A DNA stretch of 34,182 nt from Patescibacteria group bacterium. GTDB lineage: Bacteria; Patescibacteriota; Microgenomatia; UBA10105; UBA927. The stretch covers positions 1 through 34,182 of the forward strand of contig JAMCTH010000001.1 in assembly GCA_023379025.1 (NCBI GenBank), in the 5' to 3' direction. The notes beneath the pieces were generated by a model, which did not search any database, was not told where the DNA came from, and saw nothing but the letters and a program-made list of their open reading frames with translations. A program made the position numbers and the translations under genes. Of the stretch, positions 26,631-34,182 are shown piece after piece. How positions within the stretch are numbered: the first letter of the stretch is position 1; every line of letters begins with the position of its first letter.

Positions 26631-28499
26631 TCATGGTTCTACTATACCTTCACTAAGTAATCTTTCTTTTAGTCTTAAATATCCCTGTGTAAAATACACA
26701 CCGTTTTGGGATTCCCTAAGGTCAAATCCGAATGCGCGTCTACTAACAGTAATAATCGGTGGAGCTTGTATCCGTTTAAAGTAATTAGTCTTAAAGAGCT
26801 TCCATTTATGCTCCAAATCAGCAGTAAATTCATTTACTGTAGGAAAATATTTATTAACTAAACCTTTTTCTATCATCAATACCTCCTCCAGCTTTCCGCT
26901 TTGGTATAAGTCTAAGATGCTTTCAGGATCACGTCTGAATTCTATAAAAGCTCTCATTAACTTATCATGATAGGGATATAGAATCGGATCTCCCATCCCT
27001 TTTGTGACGTCCTGATTACTGCTGAGTTCCGCTGAAGGAACAACGTCGACAATTTCTTGAGGGATAATTTTCCCTCCATGAATTTTATTGATATACTTTG
27101 CCAACTGATAGATCTCCCATTTATATAAATCTCCAAGCGGTGCAATTGCCCCGTCCACATCCCCATATAATGTAGAATACCCCAACGCTATTTCGGTTTT
27201 ATTGCCGTTATTTACAAATAACGCTCCTAAACTGGCGGCGATACCAGCCAAAACTCTGCTCCCCCTATCTCTGGCTTGGATATTTTCTGAAACAGCGTCC
27301 GTTACCGAAAATCCCCCATTTTTGAGCTGTTGCATCGTTAAATCCACAGACTCCTGGATCGGAAAAACATGATACTCAATGCCTAGATTTTCCGCCAGCG
27401 TCTTTGCCGCGGTCTTCGTCAGATCGGAATTGAATTTTGACGGCATATTCACGACGTGGATATTTTCTTTACCTAATGCTTCTGTCAACAGACACGCGGA
27501 TACCGCCGAATCGATACCACCGCTTATACCGATAACGACTCTATTGCTTAATCCATTAAAAAATTTTCTTATTCCGTAAATCAGACCTTGGTATAACTCC
27601 TCCGTATCGCGTTCGTCGGACGAAGGAAGAGATTTAATATCGACTGTTTTTGTGAAACCAACTACTGCGTCAACCGTTTCCTCCTGATATCTTTTTGCGG
27701 TTACCATTATTGAACCGTCGGAATTATATACCGTTGTTCCACCGTCAAAAAGGAAAATATTTTTGCCGTTATTTTGTATACCGACAATGTTGCCGTAGAT
27801 AAATGGTACAGAGTCTTTTTCCAAAAGTGACCTGACAATTCTATGTCTTTTGTCGTTTTTTCTCCATGTCCATGGGGAGCTTGACACGTTGACGATCATT
27901 TCCGCACCATTTTTAACCAGAATATTAGTTGGGTTAACGGAATAATCATTACACCACATATCTTCACAAAGAATAGCCCCGACCATAACAGGCTCTTTAT
28001 CAATTTTGATAGGAAACGGTTTCAGAAGATCGTTTAAGCTTACCCCTCGTTCTGCTGCCAATTTCGACATTGAATAAAAATGCCGTTCTTCATCAAATTC
28101 CCGATATTTGGGCATGAGTGTTTTATAGGTGTGTCCAATGAACACGCCGTTAGCTACCCATTCGCCTTCCTGGGCAATATGAACCGCATTATATTTTCTC
28201 GTTCTCCCATCCTCACCAATTTTGCTAAAATCCGCGTGAACATTACCCCACATAATAGCTATACCTGAGCTTGCGGCAAGAATCCGTTCGTTAAATCCCA
28301 TCAAATCCGAAATAAAACTATCGTTTTCCCATTCATCGCCCAACAAATATCCCGGAACTGCCATTTCGGGGAAAATAATAATGTCTATTTTTCTCTTTTT
28401 TGCTAATTCTGTTTCCTTAAGAATTTTTGCAACATTAACATCAGGATGGCCGGGCGACACATCCATTTGTGTTATGGCAAAATTAATTTCTCTATTCAT
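26631..28499 (-). CDS. nadE: glutamine-dependent NAD+ synthetase (nitrilase-like glutaminase + NAD synthase domains)
   Basis: FAITQMDVSPGHPDVNVAKI, IIFPEMAVPGYLLGD, GAILCEDMW; VVIGISGGIDSAVSACLLTEALG; KTEIALGYSTLYGDVDGAIAPLGDLYK; SAELSSNQ. Start set to MNREIN. Confidence 0.95.
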   Translation of the reverse strand: MNREINFAITQMDVSPGHPDVNVAKILKETELAKKRKIDIIIFPEMAVPGYLLGDEWENDSFISDLMGFNERILAASSGIAIMWGNVHADFSKIGEDGRTRKYNAVHIAQEGEWVANGVFIGHTYKTLMPKYREFDEERHFYSMSKLAAERGVSLNDLLKPFPIKIDKEPVMVGAILCEDMWCNDYSVNPTNILVKNGAEMIVNVSSSPWTWRKNDKRHRIVRSLLEKDSVPFIYGNIVGIQNNGKNIFLFDGGTTVYNSDGSIMVTAKRYQEETVDAVVGFTKTVDIKSLPSSDERDTEELYQGLIYGIRKFFNGLSNRVVIGISGGIDSAVSACLLTEALGKENIHVVNMPSKFNSDLTKTAAKTLAENLGIEYHVFPIQESVDLTMQQLKNGGFSVTDAVSENIQARDRGSRVLAGIAASLGALFVNNGNKTEIALGYSTLYGDVDGAIAPLGDLYKWEIYQLAKYINKIHGGKIIPQEIVDVVPSAELSSNQDVTKGMGDPILYPYHDKLMRAFIEFRRDPESILDLYQSGKLEEVLMIEKGLVNKYFPTVNEFTADLEHKWKLFKTNYFKRIQAPPIITVSRRAFGFDLRESQNGVYFTQGYLRLKERLLSEGIVEP

Positions 28500-28555
28500 G
28501 CAAGAGGTATTATATATCACCGACCCAAAAAATATCTAATAGCACCTTGCAGAGA

Positions 28556-29092
28556 TCCCCGTCGCTGAGCTCGTAGCGAAGAGACGGGGATGAATGTCGC
28601 GCGAGATGACGTATACTTGGGGAGATGAACATTAGGCACAGTGGGCATAGCGTATATCGGACAGAGTTTCATGTCGTGTGGGTCACCAAGTATCGACATC
28701 GAGCGCTGAATCCTGCGATGTTTCGAACGGAAGCGGACAAAGCCATTCGTGACATCGCCAGCCGTATCGTTGGCGTGGAGGTAGTTGAGTTGAATGTGCA
28801 ACCTGAGCACGTCCATATGGTGATCATCATGCCACCACGATATGCACCAGCAAAGGTGGTGGAGATACTCAAAAGTCAGAGTGCGAAGGTGATACGATCA
28901 AAAATCACCTGGTTAGACAAGTTGTACTACGATACGGGGAGTCTGTGGAGCGTTGGATATTTCATTTCCACTGTGGGCATTGATGAAGAAAGAATCAGAA
29001 AATATGTCAAATATCAACAGAAGCAGGATTCAGAACAAGCACCGCTTGAACTGTAAAGAACCACGTCACTGAGCGATTGCGAAGGGACGTGG
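28556..29092 (+). mobile_element. IS200/IS605-type element with end hairpins
   Basis: Left hairpin TCCCCGTC...GACGGGGA (28556-28590) and right hairpin CCACGTC...GACGTGG (29061-29092); both loops contain CTGAGC..GCGAAG. Confidence 0.75.
28625..29056 (+). CDS. tnpA: IS200-family transposase TnpA
   Basis: YRTEFHVVWVTKYRHRAL; VQPEHVHMVIIMPP (HUH); IRKYVKYQQKQD. Confidence 0.95.
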   Translation: MNIRHSGHSVYRTEFHVVWVTKYRHRALNPAMFRTEADKAIRDIASRIVGVEVVELNVQPEHVHMVIIMPPRYAPAKVVEILKSQSAKVIRSKITWLDKLYYDTGSLWSVGYFISTVGIDEERIRKYVKYQQKQDSEQAPLEL

Positions 29093-29184
29093 GTATCTAT
29101 CTTTATCGCCAACTGGAGCCTTCCGTGTGTTGTGTTTGAGCAAAAGTGGAGAAACGTGTGGCTTTAAAAAAGTAGATTTTACTT

Positions 29185-30243
29185 TTATCTATATAGTGAT
29201 AAATAATTTACCGTTTTCTGCCAATACCGTTCTGGGTCTTTTACATCCATAGCAACTTGAATAGTATGTAGTCCAAAATCTTTATTTGCCATATACTCGC
29301 GAGCTGTTCCTATTGCCCCTGTTTGATCTACCATGACTTTCATGGGATAGATTTCAAAATTTCCTGGATCAAGTTGGACAAGCTGTGCAGTTAAATCATG
29401 TATCGCAGCACCATTAAAATTGATTCTATTATATGGTGGTCTTCTATTTCCTCTTGTATTTTCAGGAGAGATAAAAAATTTATAATATGTAGAATCTGAA
29501 CCAATCAATGTTTTCATTATACCTGCCATTGAATTGGAACCTCTTAATTGCAATTCTTTATAGAGCCATTCAAATCTATCTCGCGTAAGTCCAAGTTTCG
29601 GTTTTTGCGTAAGATCAATGGGAACAAGTGTGAAAGGAATTCCCCGTGAATCACAGCTTCGTAGGATCCTCTCTAATGCCTGTGGATCATTAGATAGATT
29701 CCATTCTACATTCATGCTAAAATTGCCTTCTTCAAACAAGGTTCCTCCCATTACGGTAACACTTTTCACTTTCCCTTCCATATCCGGACGGGCAATCATC
29801 TTTGCTAATTCTGTTACCGCTCCTAATGAAATTACATGAGCTGTTGCTTTCTGACTTGTCGCTAAACGATCATAAATTATCTCAGACGGTTCTAACGTTC
29901 GACTTGAAGATCGTTGTAATCCCTCCATTCCATTTGCCCCCATAATAAAATCAGCGTTTCCAGAATACGCTAGTTTTTTATCCAAAGCTTGTTCAGCCCC
30001 TGAATAATAGAATTGTTCTGGAAAAGATGCATCAGATTGACGAAGTTCATCCATAAGTGCTCCTAATGTAAGCAGGTTCTTTCCCGTCTGTTTCGTTGAA
30101 TCATTACCATAGATAGCTATTGAATCAATTTCCGTAAATTTTTCGGAAGCAGCAGCAGTCGCTGTTAAAACTGCGACGGCATCATCAATTCCTGGATCAG
30201 TATTTATAACAAGATGTGTTGCTGAGGTGTTTTCAGGTGTCAC
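29185..30243 (-). CDS. inosine/uridine-preferring nucleoside hydrolase-like protein
   Basis: LVINTDPGIDDAVAVLTA (DxDxxxDD-like), SVTVMGG, MNVEWNLSNDPQAL. Confidence 0.88.
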   Translation of the reverse strand: MTPENTSATHLVINTDPGIDDAVAVLTATAAASEKFTEIDSIAIYGNDSTKQTGKNLLTLGALMDELRQSDASFPEQFYYSGAEQALDKKLAYSGNADFIMGANGMEGLQRSSSRTLEPSEIIYDRLATSQKATAHVISLGAVTELAKMIARPDMEGKVKSVTVMGGTLFEEGNFSMNVEWNLSNDPQALERILRSCDSRGIPFTLVPIDLTQKPKLGLTRDRFEWLYKELQLRGSNSMAGIMKTLIGSDSTYYKFFISPENTRGNRRPPYNRINFNGAAIHDLTAQLVQLDPGNFEIYPMKVMVDQTGAIGTAREYMANKDFGLHTIQVAMDVKDPERYWQKTVNYLSLYR

Positions 30244-30286
30244 AATTGTGCTAAGTATATTGAGGAAATGTCCTGTTTGTCAATTT

Positions 30287-31351
30287 TTATAATAACTTCA
30301 TTCGAGGACTACTGATATATTTTCGTCCTATTTTAGCAATTTTTTTCCCTTCAACCTTTACAACATCTGCAGTAAAATCATTTTTACCATCAAACATTGA
30401 AGAGCCAACAGCATAAATATCTACTGGCGCTCTTTCTTTCTCAAACCAAAGAATTTTTTCCTCGTTAAATCCACCAGAGGTAATAATCTTTACATGGGAA
30501 AAGCCTTGTTTATTTAATGCCTCCCGTACCGTTTTTACTAGTGTAGGGTTTACCCCACGTAATTTACTTTTATTTTCAGAAGATTCCTTGAGACTATTGT
30601 CTACCATGTTTTCTGACGTATCCAATCGTATTCCCCATAGTTTTTCCCCAAAGTGTTTTGCAGTTTGGAGCGCGGTTCTAACACAGTCGTTCTCAAAATC
30701 GACAAGTGCAATGAGAGGACTTTTTGGAAAGTATTTAGCATATTGGCTTGTTGTTTTAATTGTGTCACCGTTATTAACAGCAATGAGTGCGTGAGGTATT
30801 GTCCCCACTGCTTCACCGTTAAACCATTTTCCTTGTGCGAGAGTACAAATATTTGTTACTCCTCCGATATGCGCAGCGTAACCATCTACCTCCTGATTAA
30901 GAAAATAATCAAACCTATCTGCAAAAAATAATACCGGTTTTCCATTTGCCGCGGTAACCATCTTTCTGGCATTTGTTGCAATACGGGTTTGTCTCGCCAA
31001 AATCCCGAGATATAACGATTCTAAATGTGCAAAGTAGGCATAAGGGCCTGTTATATGCATAACTGGCTCCCTATTTTTGATAATATTTCCCTCAGAAAGT
31101 GCTTTTATTGCCAATGTGTCATATTTGGGCACCCACATCTTGTCCTCGAAATATCCTGTTCCAATCTTTAGAAGTTCTATTACTTGATTTATGCCGCACA
31201 ATATTGCATTGTTTTGTTTTTGGAAAATTTGTATTGTAACCGACTGAAGGTTATTCTCCTTGAGAAGAATTTGTTTTGTTTTATTGAAATACACAGCAGA
31301 ATAATATCCTTTCCGAATTTTTTTGATCATTGAGTTATTCCAAATTTTCAT
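30287..31351 (-). CDS. nicotinate phosphoribosyltransferase-like protein
   Basis: EPVMHITGPYAYFAHLESLYLGILARQTRIATNARKMVTAANGKPVLFFADRFD; GTIPHALIA; KIITSGGFNEEKI; VGSSMF: NAPRTase/QPRTase fold motifs. Confidence 0.85.
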   Translation of the reverse strand: MKIWNNSMIKKIRKGYYSAVYFNKTKQILLKENNLQSVTIQIFQKQNNAILCGINQVIELLKIGTGYFEDKMWVPKYDTLAIKALSEGNIIKNREPVMHITGPYAYFAHLESLYLGILARQTRIATNARKMVTAANGKPVLFFADRFDYFLNQEVDGYAAHIGGVTNICTLAQGKWFNGEAVGTIPHALIAVNNGDTIKTTSQYAKYFPKSPLIALVDFENDCVRTALQTAKHFGEKLWGIRLDTSENMVDNSLKESSENKSKLRGVNPTLVKTVREALNKQGFSHVKIITSGGFNEEKILWFEKERAPVDIYAVGSSMFDGKNDFTADVVKVEGKKIAKIGRKYISSPRMKLL

Positions 31352-31396
31352 ATGTTTATCTAGTAGTTGAGAGCAAAATAACGGGATATTCTAATT

Positions 31397-31942
31397 CTAT
31401 TTTTGCGAATGAAGAATATTTGCCGCATGACGAAGTGCTTTAGTAAATTCTGCTGGATTTCTTAGTACAATATCAGCCAGCTGTAAAAATTCAGGTGCAT
31501 CTTTTGTTATATCAAGATTGCCTTCAATGCCTATAACAACGCCCTGTCTGGCCTTGGTCACTTCTGCAATTGGTGTATCTCCAAACCCATCCGCCGCAAA
31601 ACCCCAGGTTCCTTCCAATTTTTCTGCCGCTATTCCTTTGTGAATTATTTTCCCGTCTAAGGTCCCTTTAATTCCAACTATGGCAAGGTTACCATTTTCT
31701 TCACTGGGCTGCATTCGATAAAAGTTAACCGCAATATCTCTTTCATAATTAAGTCCATGTCGTTCAGCCAATGTTCGAAACACAGGTTCAAATATTGTCG
31801 AAACTATCCCTGCATCGCGTGAAGCATCTTCGCCATATTCAAACCAAAATGAAGATCTACAGTCTCCTTGCCACTGATAATTACCGGCGCAGAAGGCAAA
31901 TTTACCTTCTCTTGTTGTGCCCTTGTTGCCTGCAACGAACAA
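31397..31942 (-). CDS. hypothetical protein, possibly N-terminally truncated; HAD-like C-terminus possible
   Basis: 181-aa ORF abutting a transposase remnant; GFGDTPIAEVTKARQGVVIGIEGNLDITKDAPEFLQLADIVLRNPAEFTKAL weakly recalls a HAD motif IV region. Confidence 0.35.
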   Translation of the reverse strand: MFVAGNKGTTREGKFAFCAGNYQWQGDCRSSFWFEYGEDASRDAGIVSTIFEPVFRTLAERHGLNYERDIAVNFYRMQPSEENGNLAIVGIKGTLDGKIIHKGIAAEKLEGTWGFAADGFGDTPIAEVTKARQGVVIGIEGNLDITKDAPEFLQLADIVLRNPAEFTKALRHAANILHSQK

Positions 31943-32110
31943 CAGCTTGGAGGGCGTGAACCGGAATCTTGCTGGAAAGATCAGTACTCATCGGGGACTC
32001 ACGATGGATCTTCAGGTGTCCCTTGTTTTTTGGAGTTGTGCGTTTTCCCGGACGAAAACACTGGAAGACGTACGGAAATTATGGGATGCCTGGCGGCGGC
32101 GTTCATAACT
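31943..32110 (-). pseudogene. degenerate remnant, possibly transposase N-terminus
   Basis: Minus-strand reading KRSYERRRQASHNFRTSSSVFVRENAQLQKTRDT*RSIVSPR*VLIFPARFRFTPSKLLF with two stops; family assignment is weak. Confidence 0.3.
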
Positions 32111-32114
32111 CCGT

Positions 32115-32819
32115 TTACCAACACAAAACTTTACTTACCTCGTCATATGTGACGTTTCTCCAGAGTCGTTCCGTGAAAATGTTGTCCATACATCTGCCTC
32201 GTCCATCCATGCTGATTTTTGTTGTCTCCGGATTCCAGAGGGACAAATAGTCAGTACTCGTAAACTGGACGCCCTGGTCACTGTTCACAATCTCCGGTGT
32301 GCCAACGCGGAGCGCATCCTGCGCTGCTGCCAATACAAAATCTGTCGTCAGCATCGTCGAGAGCCTCCATGCAACCACATAGCGTGAATACCAATCCAGA
32401 AAGGCAACCAAATACAGAAATCCCTGGCGCATCCGGATATATGTAATATCCGTTCCCCAGATATGGTTTGGGTAGCTGGCAACAACATGCCGTAACAGAT
32501 ACGGGTAGATCGGGTGTTGATTGGCATTCTTACTCAAGTTTGGTTTTGGGTAGATTGCCTCAAGGCCCATCTCCCGCATGAGCCTGCGCACGTGTTTCTC
32601 ATTGACCACACGTCCATCCCGTCGCAGTTGTTCCGTCATTCGGATGACGCCGTAGTACGGAAAATCCGTGTAGATGACATCCATACGGTTCATGAGATCC
32701 AAATCAGCGGGATCAACCGGAACCGGTTGGTAGTAGACGCTACTCCTCGATATGCCCAACAACGTTGCCTGTGTCGTGATGGGTATATCATGCTCCTGTT
32801 TGTTAATGTGCGATAACAC
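32115..32819 (-). CDS. IS3-family transposase OrfB, 3'-truncated
   Basis: SRSSVYYQPVPVDPADLDLMNRMD; WGTDITYIRMRQGFLYLVAFLDWYSRYVVAW; SDQGVQFTS; stops early after DNIFTERLWRNVTYDEV. Confidence 0.9.
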   Translation of the reverse strand: MLSHINKQEHDIPITTQATLLGISRSSVYYQPVPVDPADLDLMNRMDVIYTDFPYYGVIRMTEQLRRDGRVVNEKHVRRLMREMGLEAIYPKPNLSKNANQHPIYPYLLRHVVASYPNHIWGTDITYIRMRQGFLYLVAFLDWYSRYVVAWRLSTMLTTDFVLAAAQDALRVGTPEIVNSDQGVQFTSTDYLSLWNPETTKISMDGRGRCMDNIFTERLWRNVTYDEVSKVLCW

Positions 32820-32838
32820 AATCTCTCGGACCGACTGG

Positions 32839-33135
32839 TTACTCGTCTCCCATGCCCATCTTTTTTTTCAACCAGTCGACCTGGATTTGTAACTTGCCCA
32901 CTTGCTCATACAGTCGTCGGATCAAGTCGTCTTTTTCTTGCTCTTTCCGCTTCTTTTGGTCCGTATACAACGTGGCCCCCTCTCGCTCCATAATATCCCG
33001 CCATTGTTTAATCTGGGTGGGGTGCACACCAAACTGGCTTGCGAGCTCTGCCATCGTTTTTGTTTCTTTCAGTGCTTCCCATGCAACCTTTGCCTTAAAG
33101 GCCGGCGGGTGCTGCCGTCTGAGTATGTGATCCAT
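32839..33135 (-). CDS. IS3-family transposase OrfA
   Basis: HPPAFKAKVAWEALKETKTMAELASQFGVHPTQIKQWRDIMEREG helix-turn-helix plus leucine-zipper-like tail. Confidence 0.9.
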   Translation of the reverse strand: MDHILRRQHPPAFKAKVAWEALKETKTMAELASQFGVHPTQIKQWRDIMEREGATLYTDQKKRKEQEKDDLIRRLYEQVGKLQIQVDWLKKKMGMGDE

Positions 33136-33181
33136 AATTTTTGGATCTTAGCATACTGTCCAAATTCTGGGGAGTAGTATA

Positions 33182-33463
33182 GTTGTCGTCGCACACGACG
33201 AGATCCGGGTAATGCTCTATGATCCGAAAGGAGAAGAAGAATTTACTCCACGCTTGGTAGCCTTCCGAAGGCGCATGGTAAGGAGAAGTATCAATTCTGG
33301 GTGCTAGATTTGATACGCTGTCCTCGCAGAGGGAGTCGAAAACGCGTGGGGGAAGAGGAGCAGTTGGAGAATAGGACCCCGATTCATGCGTTGTATTTAC
33401 AGCTAGGATCGATGTTATTGGAAGAGGTTTGAACGTAAGTAACCCGGCGGGTTGAGGGGGTTT
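33182..33463. repeat. 282-bp exact direct repeat, copy 2
   Basis: Identical to 24408-24689. Confidence 0.97.
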
Positions 33464-33540
33464 CCTTCCCGGATGCGCTTTCCCGTTTGGGGAAAGCAGG
33501 GTTGCATTCCTCCCGCGCCGTGACTACAATCCTCTTTCAG

Positions 33541-34071
33541 ATGAATCCGACCGAATCCGGGCCGTACCAATGGGCATTCAATCTGTTTGAAGATGCGGGC
33601 AGGTGCGTGGTTGAGAACTGGCGCCTCGTGCAGGCGATTGACCGTCTGCGCGAGGGCGTAAACGACCCGGTGGTCGGGGAAGTGTATGCCAGGCTTTCCG
33701 CCATCCTCGCTTCAGCGCTTGAGGCGCGAAGCGGATGTATCGATACAGCCTGCGGGACGGGTGGGGCTCTCTGCCTCATTTTCCGCGGTATGGTGCGCGA
33801 GGAGGAGGCGGTGGAACATCTGACTCCGGACGAGGTTATTTGCCTGTCGGATGCAACACGGGGTGTAAAACTTGCGGTCTACCCGGACGGAGCGGGGGAC
33901 ATCCGCGCCGACTGGGGCTTTAGCATCTCACCGCAAACGCACCACTATGTCGAGGATACAAACCGCCTGATAGCCGCCTTAGACCCTGAACAGCGGGAGT
34001 CTGTAGCAGGCGGATTACTCACTGTCGCAGAACAGATGTTTGCGTTGGGTACCATCGATCTCTCCGCGTAA
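33541..34071 (+). CDS. hypothetical protein
   Basis: ORF MNPTESGPYQWAFNLFEDAGRCVVENW...; the track start at 33487 reads through a hairpin region, so ATG 33541 is preferred. Confidence 0.5.
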   Translation: MNPTESGPYQWAFNLFEDAGRCVVENWRLVQAIDRLREGVNDPVVGEVYARLSAILASALEARSGCIDTACGTGGALCLIFRGMVREEEAVEHLTPDEVICLSDATRGVKLAVYPDGAGDIRADWGFSISPQTHHYVEDTNRLIAALDPEQRESVAGGLLTVAEQMFALGTIDLSA

Positions 34072-34182
34072 ATATCCGGCATTACCCCCTCACTAACAAC
34101 GGATGCATTCCTTTCCCCATGTGTGGTCTGTCGTAATGATAGCGATCAAGAAATGTTTCAGCAAGATGTGTGCATCGCTCCT

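Noticed and set aside
32819-32870. Programmed -1 frameshift fusing IS3 OrfA and OrfB at the A8 run
   Set aside because: A -1 shift at GAAAAAAAAG leads to the frame RRVTSRSERLCY, not OrfB; OrfB is in the other frame and more likely starts at GTG 32819.

Overview
The window looks like a chromosomal segment from a Candidate Phyla Radiation (Patescibacteria, possibly Microgenomates-like) bacterium. That placement is an inference from the aberrant 16S rRNA and gene style; no search was run. From left to right it holds: a minus-strand pair of membrane proteins; a cell-wall/shape block (mreB, PAP2-like, PBP2); dprA and topA; a small envelope/glycan block (PAP2, GT2, GT39/PMT-like, PAP2, plus a TrmH/SpoU methyltransferase); a possible JAB/JAMM-like protein; and a solitary 16S rRNA gene (about 15551-17425) with its own promoter, processing stem and terminator and no linked 23S. 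After that come a HAD protein, a nucleotidyltransferase-like protein, a REP-type (RAYT) transposase unit with perfect 17-bp inverted repeats, a GT-C glycosyltransferase, a YfhO-like protein, and tRNA-Cys and tRNA-Ile. The right end is an AT-richer, IS-littered island (24.4-33.5 kb) bounded by an exact 282-bp direct repeat, carrying NAD-salvage type genes (NAD synthetase, NAPRTase-like, nucleoside hydrolase, phosphatases). The two strongest signals are (1) a family of dispersed repeats/palindromes shared between expansion segments of the 16S rRNA and in-frame insertions in conserved protein genes (PBP2, TopA, TrmH, PAP2), and (2) the repeat-bounded NAD-salvage island.
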